Of a stretch of 64,000 nucleotides of DNA, positions 17,601 through 26,310 are shown in pieces. The stretch comes from Clostridiales bacterium (GTDB taxonomy: Bacteria > Bacillota > Clostridia > Peptostreptococcales > Anaerovoracaceae): contig WRMW01000001.1 of assembly GCA_009776955.1 (NCBI GenBank), positions 248,001-312,000 on the forward strand, written 5' to 3'. Numbering within the stretch: the stretch's first letter is position 1; every line of letters starts with the position of its first letter. The notes beneath the pieces were generated by a model. That model was not told where the DNA came from, ran no database searches, and saw only the letters and a program-made list of their open reading frames with translations. The position numbers and the translations under genes are program-made.

Positions 17601-20600
17601 AGCGCAGAGGGAAGCAATTTCGGAAAGCAATGTCGCAGAGTTCAATGTCACAGCGGTTGCGTCAGGCGAAGCGATGCTTTCATATCAATGGGAGGTCTTG
17701 CCTGCCGGCGGGGTCGCATGGGAGGAGCTGCCCGGCAATACAGCACGTACCCTGAACATCACTTCCTTGGACATATCCCATAGCGGCAACCAGTATCGCT
17801 GCAAAGTGTCTACCCCGAACATCCTTTGGGCATCAAGACCTGCGTTGCTCACAGTGACCCTTAGGCCGGGATATGCCATCGGTTTTTCGCCCGGCGCGGT
17901 GGGGACATATGTATTTCAAGGCAAGGAAGAAGTGGTATTTGCGATTGAGAATATAGGCATGGAGCCGCTTGAAGGCATAGTGGTGGCTTTGGAGCAAGGC
18001 AACGATGCTCCTTTTGAGGTAGTCGAACAATCTGGCGGCAACAGACTGGATCCGCTTGTCGGACAGATTTCGGTGGCGATCCGCCCCAATGTCAATTGGG
18101 CTGTGATAAAGACCTATACAGGCTCGTTGGTCGTGACAAGCGATAGCGGGTTCAGCAGTACGCTCAACTTGATATACACGCCGACGGCGGACGATTTGGA
18201 AGCGGTAGTTACCATCGCCCCTGCGTTCGGTGAGGCCTTCTTGTTCAAAAGCACGAACGCACAGCGGTTCACGATTACAAATGTCGGCAAAAACACCATT
18301 ACCGGCCTTGATGCTGTCTTGGAAACAGGCACGGCATATAGGATCAGCACGGCATTGTCGGCTGCCAGCGTCGCACCCGGCAAGAGCGTGACGGTCAGCG
18401 TGCAGCCGAACGCTGGACTCACCCTAACATCCCCCGGACTTTACGACAAATTGAAAATCGAGTGCGACGCAGATGCCCGTATCGAGATACCCTTACAATT
18501 TGCGGTTCCGTTGTCGGACAGCCATTTCCGTGTAGCTACAGCGAAATCGGATGGGGTCATCTATGTAAGCGCAAGCGACGTGCTGGCAATCACAGAGGAC
18601 GGCGACTATACTATTGCAATGACCACAGCAGGGCATACCACTACCAGAGACCGCATAGTTGTGCTAAGCGGTGTGACTGCGAACATCGTGCTGGATGGAG
18701 TCAGAATCAATAGAAATGTGAAAAATCAAAGTGGCTCTGCTGTCTGCGCCTTTGATACGACTGGCGCGACCGTGAACCTTACCCTTGTGGGCACAAACAC
18801 GCTGAGAAGCGGAGAAGATAGTGCAGGGCTGCAAACTTCGATAGACTCGGCATTGACGATAACTGCGGCCAGCACAGGCAGCCTGACGGCGAACGGCGGC
18901 ATCGACGCAGCAGGCGTCGGCGGCGGATTAGATACCAAATTTGGAAAAATCATCGTCAACGGCGGCATGGTGACTGCTACTGGAGGAGCAGGCGGCGCCG
19001 GAATTGGCGGCGGGTTTGATTTCGGTTCACATTATGGGCTTGGCGGTTCAATCGAGATAAACGGAGGGACGGTAGTCGCTCGCGGGGCATCATCCACAAG
19101 AGGGTCAAGAGAAGCCCAAGGCGGGGCAGGAATCGGCTCTGGCGGCGCTTGGGAGGAATCCGGGGGCGGGGCGGTTGATATCACTATTACGGGCGGCAAT
19201 GTGACAGCGACCGGCGGCCAGCTTGCCGCCGGAATCGGAGGCGGCACGGCCGATTCGTATGTAAGCAGAATAGGCATCAGCGGCGGCACGGTCACGGCAA
19301 AGGGCGGCACTGGGAAAGTACGGGTTCAAATTTGGCATGAGTCCTGGGATTTCCCGCGCTACTCCAATATCAACCTCGGCGGGGCAGGCATCGGCTCTGG
19401 GTTCAACGCCTGGGTAGGAGAGATAAGCATCAGCGGCGGCACCATCAACGCCACAGGCGGCACCTCTGCTGCGGGCATTGGCCTCGGTTTTGCCGGTTCG
19501 GGCGGCTCTGTCAGGATTACAGGGGGCGATATCACCGCCATCGGTGTCGGCAGCGACAGCACAGGCATCGGGAGCGGCTATAATTCCGGCAATATCTCCG
19601 TCGAAATCGATGGAGGGAACGTCGTCAGGGCCAGAGGCGACTTCGGCGCGTCAGTCGCCAATAAGAGCTATGGGTTCAACATTACGCGCCATCCCGCTTC
19701 GCAGACCGCAAACGAAGGAAGTAGTGCCGTTTTTAGCATTTCTACGGAGTCTACGCCGTGGAGCGATCTTGCGGATTACATAGGCGATCGTGTGTACGAC
19801 GAAGTAATACTGTCATATCAATGGCAGGTGAGGGTGAACGGCGGCATCACATGGGTTGATATTCCTATGGGCATATCGTCATCGTTGAACCTCAAAGATA
19901 TAGATATAAGCCAAAACCGTAGCAACTACCGATGCCTTGTGAGTGTGAGTAATATGGGTGCGGATTCCGTTAAATGGTTTAGCAACCCTGCAATGCTGAC
20001 TGTTAGGCCTGTGCCGACATACACGGTGTCGATTTCGCCATCACATGCCAAGCTTGCAAATACAAGCGACGAAGCAGAGTTTACGCTAAGTACGCTTCCT
20101 GCCGGCACGGTGCCGAACAAAGTGGACTGGGTGTGGGGCGGAAGCACCATAGCCGACGGCGTGGAAGGCGATATCACTATCGACGCGCCCGGCCCGGACA
20201 GCCGTACGGCAACGGTGAAAGCGACAGCCCAAGGCATAGAAAAACCCCAGACCGTGCAGATAAAGGCCGTATGTGACGATGTGGTGGTGGCTACTGCCAC
20301 CGTGGAGATATTGCCGGGCGGCATAGTGAACGACCCGTCCGCCGACCCTGCCGTAATCACGACGGCGAAGGTGCTTGAAAACAAAGTGGCATTGAACAAG
20401 GCAAAGACCGAGCCGGCGCTCCTGCCCGTGCTTATCACAAGGCAGACGCCGGGCAATATAGGCATCCGCTCAATGTCGGCGGACGGAAACGGCGGGGATG
20501 GCTCAGGCACGAAATTGCAGCCCCTCGCGACTGGTTCAGGCATAGTGGCGACCGTCGAGCTACGCGTCAAAGCGGACAGCAAGGCGGCGGACTGGACGGT

Positions 20601-22683
20601 GCCTCTTACCACTTTTACGGCAACTGCGGGCGAAGATGCGCGCTATATCGAGATACGGCCCGACGAAGCAAACCTGGGGGATGTAAAAACCGTAAGAAGC
20701 GTTATGGTGGCAATTCTGCCGTCTCAATACGACCCGAACACCGCCTCCGCGTCCGATTGGGTCGAGGCGGGCACGATCGACATAACCGTGACAGAGAGGT
20801 TTCCGAAGGTCACGCTGCGGGCAGGCGAGCTGAACGCGAACTTCCCTGAACGGCTTGCGCCTCTGACGGCTACGTCAAACGACGGCTCCCGGGTCACGGT
20901 GCTGTCGCTTGCTCCCACTGCTGCGGGCAGGCTTACTCTAGAGCCGTCCGCCCCCTACGATGAACAGTTTTTGAAGCTGGATCCGGTGCAGACGGCGGCC
21001 GCGACCATAAGGACTACAGCCACCGTTCAGGTCGAGGGCTATAGGACAATGCCATCAACGCCGAGCCTGAGCGTAAAGGTCATAAAGACCATGCCAAGGC
21101 TTGCGTTGACGCCAAACTCGATACGGCTTTTCAACGAAAGCGCGCCCGTCACGCTCACCCTGGGCTCGGGCGACAGAAAAGTGCCGTTTATTGCGGGTTA
21201 TGAGGTGGAATATGTCTATCTAAGCGGCAAAAACGACAAAGGTGCAGACGTGCCAGGGTCATTGCCTGCTTTCGAGCGGGATGCGGACAACAAACTTCCA
21301 TACGCTCATGTCGACGGCGATGCATTCGGCAGCATCACGCTTACGCCGCAAGCGGCGGCTACGGCGGACAATCTGACAGGAATAGCATGGATAGGCGTAA
21401 AGCTTAACGACTGCGAAACTCCCGTGATACTGCGGCTGAACATCGCAATGGCAGACCCGAACAGTATTGTGCCGTCCTCGCCTGTGAAGTCCGTCACGCT
21501 GAACGCAAACTATGCGGCGGTGAATCTTGTCTATGCAACAATACCTATAAATCTTGGCGGTGTGACAAACCGTATTGAAACTTCTTGGGATATTATGAGC
21601 GTTGACTTTAGAGGCAGGAGGTATCAGGGCAGGCTTCTTGGAGATGTGACTTATGTGAGATCTTACGGCAATATGATTGAGTTGAGCATAAACAGTTTGA
21701 CCGCATATTATGACTTGATAGACGAAGATGATCCTTGGAGAGGCACATACAGGCTGAATATCGGCTCTGAGAACATTTTAGGGAAGAACGGAAAGCCAAG
21801 GACCTTTGCAGTCAATCTTGTCATCACGGGCAAGGAGGCCTCAGTCAGCGTCACTTCCAAGGGAAGGATTGATATCGCAAACCCGAACTCCGAGATTGCG
21901 AATACTTTGAGGCTGAGGAATGTCACTGGGGAGGTTGCATCCGTAAGGTTGTTGGAGCAGGAGTTTGAGATTTTTGAGGGCAAAAGGCTATTGTCCGCTG
22001 GGAGAGGGAACGAAAGCAGGGATTTCGAGGTGACGAGCTTAAATGGAAACAGATTTACTGTAGGTCTGAAGCACGGCGCAGTCGCGCCAAGGGTCAGGCA
22101 GAACCTTAGCGTGGAGGTCACGCTGACAAATGGCTTGAAAGTCCGATCATGGGGGTATAAAGAGAGGAGAGTCGTTAGATACCGATGGTTTGTCGGCACG
22201 GACCGTCCGCTCTCCATCACCCCTGTGCAGACCATAGGCAGGGCATGGCAGAGCGCGAGGGCCGTCACTTTGTATAAGGACGCCCCGTTTGGCGGTGCTC
22301 CCATCGGGTTTGACCTCACTACGCCTGCAAATGTGAGCCTCGGCGCCGTCCGTATCCAGCCCACCAGTGTAAGGAACTTCCAAGACGGCGGTTTTGAGTT
22401 GCTGCAGAACGGCCCGAACGACTGGACGCTCGGCTTCAAGGACGGCAAGGTGCCCGTACTTGTGGACCGCAATGGCAACCCGACCATGACAAGAGCCACG
22501 AACTCCAGACCGTCCATACGCACCCCTCTGAAATCGAGCTACACAGTTAAGATAGAGCTTTGGGCGGAGGGAACCTACCGCCTCGCCGACGATGGGAAGG
22601 GGACACTCGTCCCCGTGGGCATAGGCAGCGGAAGGAACGTCACAAAACCCAGGGTCGTAAACGTCAGGGTGAATATCAGGTAG
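14692..22683 (+). CDS. Giant secreted beta-helix/Ig-repeat protein
   Basis: 2,663 residues from GTG 14692 (AGGAG about 10 bases ahead; ATG 14704 also possible). A signal peptide ends near PLPAYA, followed by an acidic Ser/Asp linker (about 75-145). Three related domains (about 160-460, 480-710, 725-960) each contain LTLDL-G-x-L, GG(R)xxNGI and many short units ISGGTVTATGG / AGIGGG, typical of right-handed parallel beta-helices. An Ig-like domain with LSYQWEV (about 973-1060), a fourth glycine-rich block resembling Cthe_2159-type carbohydrate-binding domains (about 1280-1655), a second Ig-like domain (LSYQWQV, about 1660-1770) and further beta domains follow. There is no LPxTG, SLH or C-terminal membrane anchor. 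Adhesin or glycan binding is inferred. Confidence 0.85.
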   Translation: MKRRMMMNTENKGNRAHMFIAWLLTAVLVCTMVPAPLPAYAEEGAAGTGSSAMDTTGTGLLMPMSEGGDHRTETTDPDRPPTNGGNGSSEGGVPENDDGSDNESGAPTDDDGSDKDSGVPEPEMPEDVTLKPQGGTSDEDTADDTAGDGQLAAMSDDITTYAALQTACSAAGTGEVTLGANISGTTQLTIGRNLTLDLNGRTLSINLPDTAAGGRANNGISISSGVTLTIKDSSSPSTGALTVLNRASTGTTAGNGAAINTTDAMFIIQGGTVTATGGYYGAGIGGGRSGATGTIAISGGTVTATGGTEAAGIGGGYWGRGTDDTITISGGTVTAAGGIEAAGIGGGYNGTVTTIVINGGTVTATGGTDGAGIGSENGTVTISGGTVTAQGTRGGAGIGGRYYRSGGTISITGGEITAIAGNLANATPAIGSGAYIPSSYTNVTIDGFYDYWVNTITSEPATQTGTDWFTYSAVYRYIRLVPAPLTEYALLQLEFADADGDDTIVLTEDLSGPSQLTIGRDLTLDLAGHTLEIELPDFNPGGRSSNGIKVSSGMTLTIIDSSTLETGKLNVTNRASESTTNGNGAAINTTGATLVMQSGTVTAIGGSGGAGIGGGRWDDGGTIIITGGMVTATGGVDGTGIGGGYWGDSGAISITGGVITAIAGWGGSAIGRGSNGSAVVNVDILGLYDYWISATATAPTTQTGTGWFPYDSSYRYIRLEPSSAPPTDYELLQLECAISSGIDTVTLDKDISGDTLLMVRRDLTLDLSGHELTIDLPDSIPGGRSSNGIKISRGVTLTITDSSNPSTGALNVANQSTSSESGNGAAINTTGATLVIEGGAITAIGGSSAAGIGGGSADVSTPNNSISTGGTVEIRGGEVNAAGGTAGAGIGGGSYGGGGTVTISGGTVNATAGSSAAGIGGAYRSNAGTITILGGDVTAIGGNRAAHVGDGAPGSGTDSGTGFNIAMHPEAQREAISESNVAEFNVTAVASGEAMLSYQWEVLPAGGVAWEELPGNTARTLNITSLDISHSGNQYRCKVSTPNILWASRPALLTVTLRPGYAIGFSPGAVGTYVFQGKEEVVFAIENIGMEPLEGIVVALEQGNDAPFEVVEQSGGNRLDPLVGQISVAIRPNVNWAVIKTYTGSLVVTSDSGFSSTLNLIYTPTADDLEAVVTIAPAFGEAFLFKSTNAQRFTITNVGKNTITGLDAVLETGTAYRISTALSAASVAPGKSVTVSVQPNAGLTLTSPGLYDKLKIECDADARIEIPLQFAVPLSDSHFRVATAKSDGVIYVSASDVLAITEDGDYTIAMTTAGHTTTRDRIVVLSGVTANIVLDGVRINRNVKNQSGSAVCAFDTTGATVNLTLVGTNTLRSGEDSAGLQTSIDSALTITAASTGSLTANGGIDAAGVGGGLDTKFGKIIVNGGMVTATGGAGGAGIGGGFDFGSHYGLGGSIEINGGTVVARGASSTRGSREAQGGAGIGSGGAWEESGGGAVDITITGGNVTATGGQLAAGIGGGTADSYVSRIGISGGTVTAKGGTGKVRVQIWHESWDFPRYSNINLGGAGIGSGFNAWVGEISISGGTINATGGTSAAGIGLGFAGSGGSVRITGGDITAIGVGSDSTGIGSGYNSGNISVEIDGGNVVRARGDFGASVANKSYGFNITRHPASQTANEGSSAVFSISTESTPWSDLADYIGDRVYDEVILSYQWQVRVNGGITWVDIPMGISSSLNLKDIDISQNRSNYRCLVSVSNMGADSVKWFSNPAMLTVRPVPTYTVSISPSHAKLANTSDEAEFTLSTLPAGTVPNKVDWVWGGSTIADGVEGDITIDAPGPDSRTATVKATAQGIEKPQTVQIKAVCDDVVVATATVEILPGGIVNDPSADPAVITTAKVLENKVALNKAKTEPALLPVLITRQTPGNIGIRSMSADGNGGDGSGTKLQPLATGSGIVATVELRVKADSKAADWTVPLTTFTATAGEDARYIEIRPDEANLGDVKTVRSVMVAILPSQYDPNTASASDWVEAGTIDITVTERFPKVTLRAGELNANFPERLAPLTATSNDGSRVTVLSLAPTAAGRLTLEPSAPYDEQFLKLDPVQTAAATIRTTATVQVEGYRTMPSTPSLSVKVIKTMPRLALTPNSIRLFNESAPVTLTLGSGDRKVPFIAGYEVEYVYLSGKNDKGADVPGSLPAFERDADNKLPYAHVDGDAFGSITLTPQAAATADNLTGIAWIGVKLNDCETPVILRLNIAMADPNSIVPSSPVKSVTLNANYAAVNLVYATIPINLGGVTNRIETSWDIMSVDFRGRRYQGRLLGDVTYVRSYGNMIELSINSLTAYYDLIDEDDPWRGTYRLNIGSENILGKNGKPRTFAVNLVITGKEASVSVTSKGRIDIANPNSEIANTLRLRNVTGEVASVRLLEQEFEIFEGKRLLSAGRGNESRDFEVTSLNGNRFTVGLKHGAVAPRVRQNLSVEVTLTNGLKVRSWGYKERRVVRYRWFVGTDRPLSITPVQTIGRAWQSARAVTLYKDAPFGGAPIGFDLTTPANVSLGAVRIQPTSVRNFQDGGFELLQNGPNDWTLGFKDGKVPVLVDRNGNPTMTRATNSRPSIRTPLKSSYTVKIELWAEGTYRLADDGKGTLVPVGIGSGRNVTKPRVVNVRVNIR

Positions 22684-22738
22684 ACGCCTACGTCTGCATT
22701 CTGGTGGTATGCCCGCAAAACACGAGCGAACAATAAGA

Positions 22739-22834
22739 TTTTGCGATTAGTAACCGCAAAACATTCATAAAATATAGAGTTTTGCGATTAGTAACCGCAA
22801 AACTCTTGACACCCGCAAAATTTTGCGGTATGCT
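22739..22834 (+). promoter_or_regulatory. Three-part palindromic operator and promoter of the second DUF4143 ATPase
   Basis: Two identical 23-bp copies (22739-22761 and 22780-22802) of an imperfect palindrome: TTTTGCG at one end, CGCAAAA at the other, ATTAGTAAC between. The starts are 41 bp apart. The promoter is TTGACA (22806-22811), 17 bp, TATGCT (22829-22834). Its spacer is occupied by a perfect 16-bp palindrome CCGCAAAATTTTGCGG (22813-22828) with the same half-sites. Tight cooperative repression is the obvious reading. Confidence 0.7.
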
Positions 22835-22855
22835 CATGCCGAGGTGATGAACGAT

Positions 22856-24064
22856 ATGATTTTACGGCCTGACTATATTGAGAAAATATTTGCATATGTC
22901 GACACGCCGTTTGTGAAGGTTCTGACCGGCGTAAGGCGGTGCGGCAAGTCGACCATTTTGCGGATGGTGGCGGCAAAGCTCCGTGAGCGTGGCGTACCAG
23001 ATGAAAAAATCATCGAATACAGTTTCGATTCCCTTGCGAATGACGGGCTCAAGACCGCAAAACGCCTATATGACGAAATGAAGGGAAGGCTTGCCGAGGG
23101 GGGCAGGACATACCTTTTCCTAGATGAAATCCAAGAGGTCGAGGACTGGGAGAAGGCCGTCAATTCCCTTATGGCCGACTTCGACGTGGATATCTACGTC
23201 ACCGGCTCAAACTCCCGCATGATGTCGAGCGAGATTTCCACATACCTGACTGGGCGGTATATCTCTTTCCGCATATTGCCGCTGTCATTCAAAGAGTATC
23301 TGAGTTTCCGCGGGCATTCCGAAAATTATCGCATAAGCGACGAATTTGCGCGCTATCTGCGTTATGGCGGGTTTCCGGCCATCCATCTGCGAGATTACCA
23401 CGTAGATGAAGCGTACAACATAGTGAGGGACATCTACAACTCCACCATTTTCACGGATATTGTGAAGCGCGGCCAGATTCGCAAAGTCGACCAGTTTGAG
23501 CGTATCGTGCGTTTCGCCTTCCAAAACGTGGGCAAGACGTTTTCGGCGGCGTCGATATCAAAATATCTCAAAAGCGAAAACCGAGCCATCGACAACGAGA
23601 CAGTTATGGGCTATCTGAGCAAGCTTGAGAGCGCGTATATACTGCACCGCTGCCCTCGCTACGATCTGCAGGGCAAGGAAATATTGAAAACGCAGGAGAA
23701 ATTTTTCGTATGCGACCCCGCGATGCGCTATAGCACAATCGGCTACTCGCCGGACAGCGTTGCGGCTATGTTGGAAAATGTCGTATATTTGGAGCTGTGC
23801 CGCCGTGGTTACGATGTCTATGTGGGGGAGCTGCCTGGCGGCGAGATCGACTTTGTGGCGACCAAACAGGAAAACCGGCTATATATCCAGGTCACGCTGC
23901 AAATCGACTCCGACAGCACGGAAGGGCGCGAATACGGGCGGCTGCTGTCCATCCGGGACAATTACCCCAAGTACGTTCTCCGCACGGATGAGTTTGCGGG
24001 CGGAAACCACGAGGGCATCCGCACCATGCACGTCGCGGACTTCCTGCTCTCGAAGGAGTTTTGA
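22856..24064 (+). CDS. AAA_14/DUF4143 ATPase
   Basis: 402 residues from ATG 22856, nine bases after GAGGTG; ATG 22847 directly abuts that site and is rejected. Walker A is LTGVRRCGKSTILR, Walker B is TYLFLDEIQEVEDW, and the sensor region is YVTGSNSRMMSSE followed by YLTGRY. The DUF4143 half includes FRGHSE, YLRYGGFP, KYLKSENRAIDNETV, and ends with GGEIDFVATKQ and YIQVTLQI, the nuclease-like core. It is a distant relative of the ATPase at 3560, from a different subgroup. The function is unknown; the operator array and the lack of partner genes suggest a self-contained, self-regulating unit. Confidence 0.9.
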   Translation: MILRPDYIEKIFAYVDTPFVKVLTGVRRCGKSTILRMVAAKLRERGVPDEKIIEYSFDSLANDGLKTAKRLYDEMKGRLAEGGRTYLFLDEIQEVEDWEKAVNSLMADFDVDIYVTGSNSRMMSSEISTYLTGRYISFRILPLSFKEYLSFRGHSENYRISDEFARYLRYGGFPAIHLRDYHVDEAYNIVRDIYNSTIFTDIVKRGQIRKVDQFERIVRFAFQNVGKTFSAASISKYLKSENRAIDNETVMGYLSKLESAYILHRCPRYDLQGKEILKTQEKFFVCDPAMRYSTIGYSPDSVAAMLENVVYLELCRRGYDVYVGELPGGEIDFVATKQENRLYIQVTLQIDSDSTEGREYGRLLSIRDNYPKYVLRTDEFAGGNHEGIRTMHVADFLLSKEF

Positions 24065-24084
24065 GGGATGCGAGGGCCGGTGCG

Positions 24085-24204
24085 ATGAGACAGGGGAAAC
24101 TTGGGGCTTTGGTCGCGGTAATGCTGGTGGTGGCGTTCGGGGCGGGCACAATAGGGGTAGTGGACGAGAACGGACCTTTTTGCAAGATGGTTATGGTAGA
24201 ATAG
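24085..24204 (+). pseudogene. Truncated relic of a DUF3048 lipoprotein signal region
   Basis: ATG 24085 opens 39 codons starting MRQGKLGALVAVMLVVAFGA and continuing GTIGVVDENG. This parallels the start of the DUF3048 gene at 9857 (KSRSLLALLVAVVFGASVIGG), but the lipobox Cys is lost and the frame ends at 24202-24204. It lies directly upstream of an intact DUF3048 gene. I read it as the remains of a third copy or of a duplication breakpoint. A real 39-residue peptide cannot be excluded. Confidence 0.45.
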
Positions 24205-24264
24205 CTGCATAATTGTGAGAGATTGCGAATAACCGTGTGAAGCACGATATGGAGAATTACGACA

Positions 24265-25380
24265 ATGAGAATTATTACAAGAATTGCAATGAAAACGCAA
24301 CCGGACAGGCACAGACCAAGGGCATTGCCAGCATTGCTTCTGGCTATTTCGCTTGGGGCGAGTGTTGCGATAGCGGGCTGTTCCGCGCCTGCGCCGGCCG
24401 AACCACTGCCGCCTCCTGTGGTGGTGGCGCCGGAACCCATTCCCGAACCTGAACCTGAGCCGGAGCCGGAGTTTACGGCGTGGCTGCCCTTTAACGGGGA
24501 GGGCGTCGACGAGGACGACCCGCGCCTGACCTTGCGGCCTCTGGCGGTCAAGATCGAAAACTCGCCGTCCTCGCGCCCGTCCATGGGGCTGTCCTATGCG
24601 GACGTCGTATACGAAACCATTACCGAGGGCGGAATTACGCGGTTTTGCGCCATATTCCACAGCTTCCTCCCAAACGAGACAGGCTCCACAAGGAGCGCGC
24701 GAAACTCCGATATCTCGATTGTTCCGCAATACGACGGATTGTTTGTGTTCAGCGGCACGAACTCCGTGGTCTGGCAGTTGGTGAGGTCTACCATACGCAG
24801 CCATCTATCGGAGGGCAACGCGGGGCCGGCCTTTTACCGGGTTCAGCAGAAAGTGGCGCCGCACAACCTGTATTTCAGCCCCGAACTGGGGTATGAGAGG
24901 TTTGAGGAGCTTGGGCACGAGATCGAGACCGACGGGACGGTGCGGGAGCTGCTGTTCGGCGAGAACGACCTTGCGGGTCTCGGCGGGAGCAGGGCGCATG
25001 AGTTGTATGTGCCGTTCAGCGCCCCGATTTTCAACGTTACATGGCTGTACGAGGAGGAGGAGGGCGCATATTTCAGGTATATTGACGGCGTGGAGCAGGT
25101 GGACGAATCGGATGCCACGAAGCAGGTTCGGGCGGAAAACGTCGTAATCCTCTCGGCGGCCTACCTTGCGGGCGGCGGCAACGGCACATTTATTCTAAAC
25201 CTAAACGGGGAAGGGGACGCGATACTGTTCCAGGACGGAATGCGCGTCGAGGCCACATGGCATACGGATGGGACGCACCCGCCCATATTAAAGGACAAAA
25301 ACGGCGACACCTTGTACTTCAAGCCCGGCCAGACATGGTTCCAGGTGCCCGCGGACTTCGGGGCGGTGGAGAGCAGCTGA
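24265..25380 (+). CDS. DUF3048 (YerB-like) lipoprotein, second copy
   Basis: 371 residues from ATG 24265 (GGAG 11 bases upstream). The lipobox is SVAIAGC and the Pro-Glu linker is EPEPEPEPE. The domain carries RPLAVKIENSPSSRPS, YADVVYETITEGGITRF, GSTRSARNSD and VPQYDGLFVFSGTN. The C-terminal domain ends at GQTWFQVP. It is clearly paralogous to the gene at 9857, but lacks that copy's Glu/Ala-rich C-terminal tail. Predicted to be extracytoplasmic and membrane-anchored; role unknown. Followed by the VTT-domain gene on the same strand. Confidence 0.9.
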   Translation: MRIITRIAMKTQPDRHRPRALPALLLAISLGASVAIAGCSAPAPAEPLPPPVVVAPEPIPEPEPEPEPEFTAWLPFNGEGVDEDDPRLTLRPLAVKIENSPSSRPSMGLSYADVVYETITEGGITRFCAIFHSFLPNETGSTRSARNSDISIVPQYDGLFVFSGTNSVVWQLVRSTIRSHLSEGNAGPAFYRVQQKVAPHNLYFSPELGYERFEELGHEIETDGTVRELLFGENDLAGLGGSRAHELYVPFSAPIFNVTWLYEEEEGAYFRYIDGVEQVDESDATKQVRAENVVILSAAYLAGGGNGTFILNLNGEGDAILFQDGMRVEATWHTDGTHPPILKDKNGDTLYFKPGQTWFQVPADFGAVESS

Positions 25381-25426
25381 GCTTTGCGCATAGGCCGGAG
25401 CCTGCGAAATGTGGTAGAATGGCGGC

Positions 25427-26176
25427 ATGGATGACACGCATACAAAAGAGCATATAAGGGAAGAAAAGGGCGCACGGGTCCGAAAGGGCCTCAAAATCCT
25501 GAAAATCGTCATTTTCATCGGCATTTTGGCGGGCATACCGCTGACGCTCTTTGTGAGCTACCCGGATATCGGGCTGCTGCTCACCGACCAAGCCGCGCTC
25601 ACGGCTTTTTTGGAGGCAAACGAGGGGCAAAATTCCATATTTTACATAATTATTATGGTCGTGATTGTGGTTATCGGGGTGCCGATAGGGCAGGTGGTCA
25701 ATTTCGCGGGCGTGTTTATCTTCGGCATAGCGGTGACGTATCTGCTCTCGATTGTTGGGATAATTATAGGAATGTTTGTGGCGTTTTTCATTGCGCGATA
25801 CCTCGGAAAAGACTTCGTAACGATGGTTTTCAAGGAGAAAAACGTTGGAAAATTCACATCCATGATGAACACGAGCAAGGCGTACGTGGTCACCGTCGTC
25901 ATCTTCCTGATACCGGGTTTCCCGAAGGACATCTTCACCTATGCGGCCGGGCTCTCGAATGTGCGCGTCCTGCTGTTCGTGCTGACGGCGGCGGTGGCGC
26001 GGAGTCCCGCAATATTCGCGACGCTGCTGCTGGCGGAGTTCGCCCGCCAGGGCGATTATATAGGCATGGGCGCGGTCGTGGCGACCGTGGCGGCGTGCCT
26101 AGTGCTGATATTCTTCAAGCGGAAGAAGATATTTGCGTATATCGAGGCCGTGCACGAGAGGTTTAGGGGGGCATAA
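25427..26176 (+). CDS. VTT-domain (TVP38/TMEM64, DedA-like) membrane protein
   Basis: 249 residues with about six membrane segments. The VTT core shows VVIGVPIGQVVNFAGVF, then FIARYLGKDFV, the re-entrant IFLIPGFPKD loop and YAAGLSNVRVLLF. Bacterial relatives take part in phospholipid (undecaprenyl phosphate or PE) flipping and envelope homeostasis; the substrate here is unknown. ATG 25427 lies only 6 bases after TAGAAT (25415-25420) with no Shine-Dalgarno, so the mRNA is probably leaderless. Confidence 0.85.
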   Translation: MDDTHTKEHIREEKGARVRKGLKILKIVIFIGILAGIPLTLFVSYPDIGLLLTDQAALTAFLEANEGQNSIFYIIIMVVIVVIGVPIGQVVNFAGVFIFGIAVTYLLSIVGIIIGMFVAFFIARYLGKDFVTMVFKEKNVGKFTSMMNTSKAYVVTVVIFLIPGFPKDIFTYAAGLSNVRVLLFVLTAAVARSPAIFATLLLAEFARQGDYIGMGAVVATVAACLVLIFFKRKKIFAYIEAVHERFRGA

Positions 26177-26242
26177 TATAGTGCCGAGTTACTTCCCATT
26201 TTGAATTATCAATGCTAATTGCTATTCAAAAGCTATTATAGC

Positions 26243-26276
26243 AACTATTCCGAAAACATAGATTTTAGGAATAGTT
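26243..26276. terminator. Inverted repeat between convergent genes, probable two-way terminator
   Basis: AACTATTCC (26243-26251) and GGAATAGTT (26268-26276) are perfectly complementary, with A/T-rich flanks. They lie between the VTT gene (plus) and ruvX (minus), where both transcripts must end. Confidence 0.5.
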
Positions 26277-26310
26277 GGATGTGCGGAAAACAAAACTCTC
26301 GTTAAGGCTG

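Noticed and set aside
15540-19660. Repetitive DNA in the giant gene considered as CRISPR or tandem satellite
   Set aside because: The repeats are in-frame, degenerate at DNA level and explained by beta-helix protein repeats; spacers are not constant.
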